Shown here: positions 5,066 to 10,633 of the stretch, piece after piece | Layout of the letters: each line of letters starts with the position of its first letter | How positions within the stretch are numbered: position 1 is the stretch's first letter | Assembly (NCBI GenBank): GCA_937973585.1 | Contig: CALJKN010000144.1 | Location: 1-10,633 of the forward strand | DNA: 10,633 bases | Direction of reading: 5' to 3' | DNA from: an uncultured Helicobacteraceae bacterium | GTDB lineage: Bacteria > Campylobacterota > Campylobacteria > Campylobacterales > UBA6016 | Made by a program: the position numbers and the translations under genes | Notes under the pieces: generated by a model | Told to the model about the DNA's origin: nothing | The model's database searches: none | Seen by the model: the letters and a program-made list of their open reading frames with translations, nothing else

Positions 5066-8000
5066 ATGAAAAAAAATATTAAAGAGCTGATACAACAAAG
5101 GGTCGTCGTCATAGACGGTGCCATGGGGACGGAGATACAAAAAAAGAGTATTCCGCCAGAGGCATGGGGCGAATATGAGGGTTGCAATGAACTTCTCAAT
5201 ACAAAAGCACCGGATGAAATCAGAAGCATCCACAGAGCCTACTACAAAGCGGGAGCCGACATCTCAAAGGCAAATACATTCGGGTGTCTGCCGTGGGTAC
5301 TTGACGAGTACGGCCTTGGCGATATGTGCTACGAGCTAACCGTAGAGGGGATACGACGGGTCAAAGAGGCGGCGGCGGAGCTGGGGCTAGAAGATGAGAC
5401 GTTTGTAGCGTGCTCTTTGGGGCCTGGGACAAAACTGCCTAGCCTGGGGCACATAGAGTTTGATGAGATGAGAGCCGGATATGAGCTATCGATAGGTGCG
5501 GCAATAGATGCAAAAGCCGACATCATACTCTTTGAGACCTGCCAGGATCCGCTCCAGATAAAAGCCGCCCTAATAGGTGCAGAGGATGCTTTTTGCGCTA
5601 AAGGGGTTAGGCTTCCGGTGATGGTATCGGCGACTATCGAGACAAACGGAAGTATGCTCATAGGGACGGACGCAAAGACGTTGGCCGCAATACTCGCCCC
5701 TTTTGATATTCTCACTTTGGGCTTTAACTGCGGAACAGGGCCAAAAGAGGTTGCAAAGCACGTCAAAACACTAAGCGAACTATGGGGTAAGCCGATTAGC
5801 GTCCACTCAAACGCCGGACTCCCGCAAAACAGGGGCGGATTCACATTTTATCCGATGGGGCCGGACGAGTTTACAACCCTTCAAAAAGAGTTTTGCGATA
5901 TAGACGGCGTAGCTGTTTTGGGCGGTTGTTGCGGGACGACGCCGCAACATATTTTGGCTTTGGCGCAAGAGGTAAAAACGTTAACGCCGAAAAAACCGTC
6001 CGGAGTAGCGCAAAACTCTCTGGCCTCACTCTTTGAGAGTATCCCGCTAACACAGGAGCCGGCTCCGCTATATATCGGGGAGCGTTCAAACGCTACAGGC
6101 TCCAAAGCGTTTCGTGAGCTGCTCCTCTCCGAGGATTTTGACGGGGCGATGAGCGTAGCCTACGAGCAGGTGCGCTCAGGGGCGCACGTGATAGACGTGA
6201 GTGTAGCTTTTGCCGGACGGGACGAGCGAAAAGATATGAAAGAGATAGTCTCCCGCTACGCCTCCAAACTGACACTGCCGCTCATGCCGGACTCCACCCA
6301 GATAGCCGCCCTTGAGGTTGCACTAAAACTAATAGGGGGTAGAGCGATCGTAAACTCCGTAAATATGGAGGACGGCGAGGAGAAATTTGATGCCGTGTGT
6401 GCCCTTGCAAAACGTTTTGGGGCGGCGCTTGTCTGCCTAACTATCGACGAACAGGGGATGGCAAAAACCAAAGAGCGGAAGCTGGAGATCGCCGAGAGGA
6501 TTTATACGAGAGCTACCCAAAAATTCGGCTTTCACCCGTCCGATCTCGTCTTTGATATGCTCACCTTTACGGTAGGGAGCGGGGATAGTGAATACTTTAC
6601 GGCGGCTATCGAGACTATCGAGGCTATCAGGGAGTTTCACGCCTCTCATCCGGAGGCCGGATTCACCCTAGGGGTCTCTAATATCTCGTTTGGCCTATCT
6701 AAGCACTCCAGAGAGGTTCTAAACTCGGTATTTTTATACCATGCGGTAAAAGCCGGATTATCGACCGCTATAGTAAACGTCAAAAACACCCTTGCCTACC
6801 ACGCCATCTCGGATGAGGAAATCAAGCTTTGCGAGGATTTGCTCTTCAATAAACGGGGTAACGGACACAATCCGCTAGGGGCATTCATCGACTACTTTGC
6901 GGCACAAAGCGGCGAAGGGGCAAAAACAAAAGACGATTTGGAGGGGATGGACACCCACACAAAAATCAAAAAACTCCTAATCGCCGGTGACAAGGAGCGG
7001 CTAATCGCCCTACTCCCTGACGCAAAAGAGGAGATAGCCGCCGAGAGCATCGTAAACGAACTGCTCATAGGGGCTATGAAAGAGGTCGGGGAGCTATTTG
7101 GGGACGGGAGGATGCAACTCCCTTTTGTCCTGCAATCGGCGGAGACGATGAAAGCGGCAGTGGACTATCTAGCCCCGTATCTACCAAAAACCGAGAAGTC
7201 GAGCCAAACGACTCTGATACTGGGAACCGTAAAAGGGGATGTCCACGATGTCGGCAAAAATCTGGTAGACATCATCCTCTCAAATAACGGCTTTAAAGTC
7301 GTAAACATCGGAATCAAAGCCGACATTGAGCTGTTTATCGAAAAACTTGAGGAGTACTATGCGAGTGTAGCCACGGAGGGTTCGGGAGTGGGCAACTCCC
7401 GTGACGGCCTTTCCGAGCGCTTTGCGCAAGGAAAAGTGGCCATTGGAATGAGCGGACTACTAGTCAAATCCACTCAGGTGATGAAAGAGAATTTGGAGGA
7501 GCTAAAACAAAGAGGGTACAAAGTGCCGGTACTCCTCGGCGGGGCGGCTCTAAACATCGAGTTTGTCCACGAGTACTGCCGTCCGATATACGACGGTGCG
7601 ATCATCTACTCCCGTGATGCGTTCGATGCGATAACGACGCTTACACAAATCGAAAAAGGTGAAGAGATAACGATAGAGACCCCATCCGCCGCAAGGGCAG
7701 AGGCAAAAGAGGCCGCAAAAGGGGGAGAGGTCGGAGAGCTGATAAAACCGCAAACAGAGGAGCCGCCGATACCGCCGTTTTGGGGGCGGTACGTCTGGGA
7801 GTTTACGGAGGCCGAAAAACTACTGGCATTTGAGTGGCTAAACCGCCGTATGCTGTTCAAAGAGCGGTGGGGCTACAAATCAAAAGGGATAGAGAAAGCC
7901 GAATACGAAAAACAACTAAAAGAGGTTGTAGAGCCGGCATACGAGAGGCTAAAAAAAGAGTTTATGGATTCTCTTTTTGACCCTGTGGCTATATACGGCT

Positions 8001-8599
8001 ACTATCCGGCAAGGGGTGAAGGTGAAGAGCTACTAATATTTGCCGAAAATGAAGGGTGGAGTGCAGACGGGGACGCAAGCCGTGAAGATATCCATGCCGC
8101 AAGATGTCGGGCAAACAAAGTACTCTCGTTTCCGAGGGCGACAAAAACCCCACGCCGCTCTATACCCGATTATTTTAGGGGCGACAGGCACGATACTTTG
8201 GCTATGAGCGTGGTATCGGTAGGCTCCAAAATCGCCGTATACGAAAAAGAGCTGTTTGATGCCGGCAAATACCACGAATACTATCTGGTTCACGGTCTAG
8301 CCGTAGAGCTGGCGGAGGCGATGGCAGAGATGGTGCACAAGAGGGTGAGGACGGAGCTTGGGATACTAAGGGGTGAGAGCGGCGAAATGGGTGATGTCAA
8401 AATGACCGGATACCACGGATGCAGATATTCGTTTGGTTATCCGTCATGCCCTGATCTGGAGATGAACCGGACTCTTTTTGAGCTTCTAAGGCCGGAGGAG
8501 TACGGCGTGAGTCTATCCGAGACCTGCCAAATAGCGCCTGAAGCCTCCACGTCGGCGATCATCGTCCACCATAGCGACGCTCAATACTTTACGGTCTAA
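5066..8599 (+). CDS. metH: Cobalamin-dependent methionine synthase MetH, with an in-frame insertion
   Basis: A full-length four-module MetH (1177 residues; Escherichia coli has 1227). It transfers the methyl group of 5-methyltetrahydrofolate to homocysteine through methylcobalamin. Homocysteine module about 1-310, with zinc ligands Cys222 (GFNCGTGP) and Cys288-Cys289 (GGCCGTTP). Pterin module from about 335 (GERSNATGS). Cobalamin cap and Rossmann module about 640-870, with GDVHDVGKN (Asp725, the axial ligand His727, Gly730), GMSGLL (Ser796) and LLGGAAL. AdoMet reactivation module about 905-1177, with KERWGY and GYHGCRYSFGYPSCPD (1115-1130). Residues about 766-789 are extra relative to the family and come from the repeat at 7374-7434; they sit in the loop before the strand leading to GMSGLL. 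No clear ribosome binding site precedes the ATG, and the 17-nt gap leaves no room for a cobalamin riboswitch, so expression may depend on upstream transcription. Confidence 0.97.
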   Translation: MKKNIKELIQQRVVVIDGAMGTEIQKKSIPPEAWGEYEGCNELLNTKAPDEIRSIHRAYYKAGADISKANTFGCLPWVLDEYGLGDMCYELTVEGIRRVKEAAAELGLEDETFVACSLGPGTKLPSLGHIEFDEMRAGYELSIGAAIDAKADIILFETCQDPLQIKAALIGAEDAFCAKGVRLPVMVSATIETNGSMLIGTDAKTLAAILAPFDILTLGFNCGTGPKEVAKHVKTLSELWGKPISVHSNAGLPQNRGGFTFYPMGPDEFTTLQKEFCDIDGVAVLGGCCGTTPQHILALAQEVKTLTPKKPSGVAQNSLASLFESIPLTQEPAPLYIGERSNATGSKAFRELLLSEDFDGAMSVAYEQVRSGAHVIDVSVAFAGRDERKDMKEIVSRYASKLTLPLMPDSTQIAALEVALKLIGGRAIVNSVNMEDGEEKFDAVCALAKRFGAALVCLTIDEQGMAKTKERKLEIAERIYTRATQKFGFHPSDLVFDMLTFTVGSGDSEYFTAAIETIEAIREFHASHPEAGFTLGVSNISFGLSKHSREVLNSVFLYHAVKAGLSTAIVNVKNTLAYHAISDEEIKLCEDLLFNKRGNGHNPLGAFIDYFAAQSGEGAKTKDDLEGMDTHTKIKKLLIAGDKERLIALLPDAKEEIAAESIVNELLIGAMKEVGELFGDGRMQLPFVLQSAETMKAAVDYLAPYLPKTEKSSQTTLILGTVKGDVHDVGKNLVDIILSNNGFKVVNIGIKADIELFIEKLEEYYASVATEGSGVGNSRDGLSERFAQGKVAIGMSGLLVKSTQVMKENLEELKQRGYKVPVLLGGAALNIEFVHEYCRPIYDGAIIYSRDAFDAITTLTQIEKGEEITIETPSAARAEAKEAAKGGEVGELIKPQTEEPPIPPFWGRYVWEFTEAEKLLAFEWLNRRMLFKERWGYKSKGIEKAEYEKQLKEVVEPAYERLKKEFMDSLFDPVAIYGYYPARGEGEELLIFAENEGWSADGDASREDIHAARCRANKVLSFPRATKTPRRSIPDYFRGDRHDTLAMSVVSVGSKIAVYEKELFDAGKYHEYYLVHGLAVELAEAMAEMVHKRVRTELGILRGESGEMGDVKMTGYHGCRYSFGYPSCPDLEMNRTLFELLRPEEYGVSLSETCQIAPEASTSAIIVHHSDAQYFTV
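7374..7434 (+). repeat. 61-bp two-hairpin palindromic element, copy 2, inside metH
   Basis: This copy lies on the sense strand of metH. It starts CGGAGGGTT, then hairpin A: CGGGAGT/ACTCCCG around a GGGCA loop (7383-7401). After an 8-nt spacer comes hairpin B: outer arms TTTCC/GGAAA, internal loop GA by AA, inner arms GCGC/GCGC and a TTT loop (7410-7434). It matches the reverse complement of 1956-2016 over its whole length without gaps. It encodes the EGSGVGNSRDGLSERFAQG segment of MetH. The insertion judged against the protein family covers about 7361-7432. Confidence 0.8.
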
Positions 8600-8610
8600 C
8601 AGCTCACAAA

Positions 8611-10419
8611 ATGGTTTTTACGGCGGACGACAAACACAAAGTCCTAAAAACCGTTTTCGGGCACTCCTCTTTTAGAAGTTTTCAAGAAGATGCCGTAGAT
8701 GCCATATTGGCAAAAAAAGATTTGATGGTCGTCCTCCCCACAGGCGGCGGCAAGTCGCTTTGTTATCAGCTTCCGACACTTTTGATGGACGGAATAACAG
8801 TCGTCATCTCCCCTCTTTTGGCCTTGATGCACGACCAGATAACGGCGCTTAGAGCCTTTGGGATAGAGGCCGATATGGTCTCATCCATGCAATCTGCCGA
8901 AGAGATAAGCAGCAGTATGGCAAAAGCCAAAGCCTCAAAACTGAAGTTTTTGTATGCGGCTCCGGAGAGGTTTAAGAGCGAAGCTTTTGTGTCGTTTTTG
9001 CAAAGCCTAAAAATAAACTTTTTTGTCATAGACGAAGCCCACTGCGTCAGCGAATGGGGGCATGAGTTTAGAGAGGATTATCGAAAGCTTTATATCCTAA
9101 AAGAGCGTTTTGGCGCTACGCCGATAGCCGCTTTCACCGCCACAGCCACAACCGCCGTACAAAGAGACATAGGCGAACAGCTAAGACTAAAAAACGGCGT
9201 ATCCATCAGAGCCGACATCCAAAGAGAGAATCTATTTATCGCCTCAGCCTACCGGATAGGAAACGGAAGGGGGCAACTACTGGAGTTTGTCTCAAAATTC
9301 AAAAATGAAAGCGGCATCGTCTACACCTTTACCCGCAAGGAGGCGGAGAGTCTGGCTGAATTTTTCTCCTCCAAAAATATCGCCGCCAAAGCCTACCACG
9401 CCGGACTGGACACGGAGCAAAAAAACGAAACGTATAGAGCTTTTGTAAATGACGAGATCCAAATCGTCGTCGCCACGGTAGCCTTTGGGATGGGGATAGA
9501 CAAGAGCAATATCCGGTTTGTAGCTCACTCCTCATTGCCAAAAACGATAGAAAACTACTATCAGGAGATAGGGAGAGCCGGAAGAGACGGCTTGCCCTCA
9601 AAAACGCTTTTGCTTTTTTCATCCTCCGACATCGTGGAGAGGCGGAGCATGATAGAGTCCATGCCCGAATCTCCGTACAAAAAACACGCCGTAGAAAAAC
9701 TGGAAGCGATGGGCAGATTCGCCGCATCCGAGGCTTGCAGACACGCTATGGTGTCGGAGTATTTCGGCGACAGCGGCAAAAACTGCATTGCATTGTGCGA
9801 TAACTGTCTGGAACCCACAAAAGAGAGTATAGACATCACCGTAGAGTCCCTGAAGCTACTATCGGCAATACACAAAAGCGGTCAACGCTTTGGCCTGCAA
9901 TACGTCGTAGATATACTGCTAGGCTCAAAAGATCAAAAAATAGAACAAAACGGACACCAAACCCTCTCCGTCTACGGTATAGGCAAAGAAAAAAGCCGCA
10001 AACAGTGGCTCTCTATCGCCGATAGACTGCTAGAGCTAAAAGCGATAAGGCAAGGTGAATACAGGGTCGTATCGCTAGACGAATACGCACTACAAATCAT
10101 CAAAGAAAAACAGGCGGTAACGATACGAAAAGATAGGCTGACGGAGGCCGCAAAAGAGCGGACGAACCGCAAAAAAGAGATATACAAGCCGATTTACGAC
10201 AACGACGTATTTGAGGCGCTAAGGGTGCTCCGCTCCAAACTGGCAAAAGAGGCCAACGTACCGCCGTATGTCGTATTTAGCGACAAAACCCTCAAAGAGA
10301 TGGCCGATAGATTGCCTGCCACAAAAGAGGAGATGCTAGAGGTTAGCGGAGTCGGAGAGGTAAAATTTGAACGTTACGGCTTGGAGTTTTTGGAACTCCT
10401 ATACAAATCTAAACTGTAG
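8611..10419 (+). CDS. recQ: ATP-dependent DNA helicase RecQ
   Basis: A 602-residue RecQ helicase with all three classical modules; it unwinds DNA 3' to 5' in recombination and replication-fork repair. Superfamily 2 helicase core about 1-340: Walker A LPTGGGKS (Lys48), DEAH box (141-144) followed by CVSEWGHEFR, motif III AFTATAT, and motif VI QEIGRAGRDG (318-327). RecQ-C-terminal zinc site: Cys376, Cys392, Cys396 and Cys399, matching the four-cysteine pattern of E. coli RecQ, then a winged helix to about 505. HRDC domain about 528-600, with VFEALRVLRSKLA and the helix-hairpin-like SGVGEVKFERYG. The ATG lies 11 nt after metH without an obvious ribosome binding site, which suggests co-transcription with it. 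No truncation or insertion is seen. Confidence 0.96.
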   Translation: MVFTADDKHKVLKTVFGHSSFRSFQEDAVDAILAKKDLMVVLPTGGGKSLCYQLPTLLMDGITVVISPLLALMHDQITALRAFGIEADMVSSMQSAEEISSSMAKAKASKLKFLYAAPERFKSEAFVSFLQSLKINFFVIDEAHCVSEWGHEFREDYRKLYILKERFGATPIAAFTATATTAVQRDIGEQLRLKNGVSIRADIQRENLFIASAYRIGNGRGQLLEFVSKFKNESGIVYTFTRKEAESLAEFFSSKNIAAKAYHAGLDTEQKNETYRAFVNDEIQIVVATVAFGMGIDKSNIRFVAHSSLPKTIENYYQEIGRAGRDGLPSKTLLLFSSSDIVERRSMIESMPESPYKKHAVEKLEAMGRFAASEACRHAMVSEYFGDSGKNCIALCDNCLEPTKESIDITVESLKLLSAIHKSGQRFGLQYVVDILLGSKDQKIEQNGHQTLSVYGIGKEKSRKQWLSIADRLLELKAIRQGEYRVVSLDEYALQIIKEKQAVTIRKDRLTEAAKERTNRKKEIYKPIYDNDVFEALRVLRSKLAKEANVPPYVVFSDKTLKEMADRLPATKEEMLEVSGVGEVKFERYGLEFLELLYKSKL

Positions 10420-10435
10420 TTTTACACAATAACGA

Positions 10436-10441
10436 TACAAT
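10436..10441 (+). promoter_or_regulatory. Weak candidate -10 box for hemJ
   Basis: TACAAT lies 22 nt before the hemJ start in the 44-nt recQ-hemJ gap, followed by a T-run. There is no -35 box at the usual spacing and no hairpin that would end recQ transcription, so hemJ could equally be read from upstream. Confidence 0.25.
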
Positions 10442-10463
10442 TTTTTAAAACAGGAGAGACAAA

Positions 10464-10633
10464 ATGGACTACTACCTATGGATAAAATCTTTTCACATCA
10501 TGTCGGTGATGTCGTGGATGGCGATGCTTTTTTATCTGCCGAGGTTGTTTGTGTATCATGCGGAGCACAAAAACAATGAAGGGTTTGTGAGTGTAGCAAA
10601 GATTCAGGAGCACAAGCTGTTTTATTACATCGG
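10464..10633 (+). CDS. hemJ: HemJ protoporphyrinogen IX oxidase, 5' part
   Basis: The first 56 codons of a gene that runs off the window. The protein begins MDYYLWIKSFHIMSVMSWM and continues LFYLPRLFVYHAEH, the typical start of HemJ (formerly UPF0093), a small integral membrane protein that oxidises protoporphyrinogen IX in the penultimate step of haem synthesis in bacteria lacking HemG or HemY. His11 in the first membrane segment corresponds to the conserved N-terminal His of the family, which is implicated in haem binding. Residues about 5-27 form the first transmembrane helix. A strong ribosome binding site AGGAGA (10452-10457) precedes the ATG. The C-terminal part, with the conserved Lys, is outside the window. 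Confidence 0.9.
   Translation, partial: MDYYLWIKSFHIMSVMSWMAMLFYLPRLFVYHAEHKNNEGFVSVAKIQEHKLFYYI

Noticed and set aside
7608..7617. A third copy of the palindromic element (ACTCCCGTGA)
   Set aside because: Only about 10 bases match; there is no pairing arm, no conserved core and no extra protein segment.

Overview
The window looks like part of a chromosome from the Campylobacterota (Epsilonproteobacteria). Its two most diagnostic genes are a UDP-bacillosamine aminotransferase and a UDP-GlcNAc 4,6-dehydratase that closely resemble Campylobacter PglE and PglF and keep the PglE-then-PglF order. The moderate GC content, frequent CTA/ATA codons and a partial HemJ agree with this. The genus cannot be settled from the sequence.

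Layout. Positions 80-647 hold a BrnT-type toxin and a CopG/BrnA-like antitoxin on the + strand. Positions 718-1315 hold a CcdA/CcdB toxin-antitoxin pair on the - strand, convergent with the first pair and divergent from pglE. The ccdA/pglE intergenic region carries three 8-bp repeats at an exact 12-bp period next to the ccdA ribosome binding site, and a TATAAT box for pglE. From 1440 to 10419 six + strand genes are packed closely: pglE, pglF (ATGA overlap), a small putative antitoxin, a PIN-domain toxin (11-nt overlap), metH and recQ. A partial hemJ with its own ribosome binding site runs off the right end.

How the genes work together. PglF makes the 4-keto-6-deoxy sugar nucleotide and PglE aminates it; these are the first two steps to UDP-N,N'-diacetylbacillosamine, the first sugar of protein glycans in Campylobacter. 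MetH (methionine and folate cycle), RecQ (DNA repair) and HemJ (haem synthesis) are housekeeping genes without an evident functional link to glycosylation. Three different toxin-antitoxin modules lie within 5 kb and bracket pglEF.

Main discovery. A 61-bp element occurs twice, in opposite orientations: inside pglE (1956-2016, antisense) and inside metH (7374-7434, sense). The copies align without gaps, 47 of 61 identical by hand count, with a core identical at 27 of 28 positions. Each folds into two hairpins. In the second hairpin four base pairs differ between the copies and all four differences are compensatory. Each copy adds about 23-24 codons in frame at a place where the protein family normally has a short loop. 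This looks like a small mobile palindromic element that stays translatable in either orientation, comparable in concept to Rickettsia palindromic elements.
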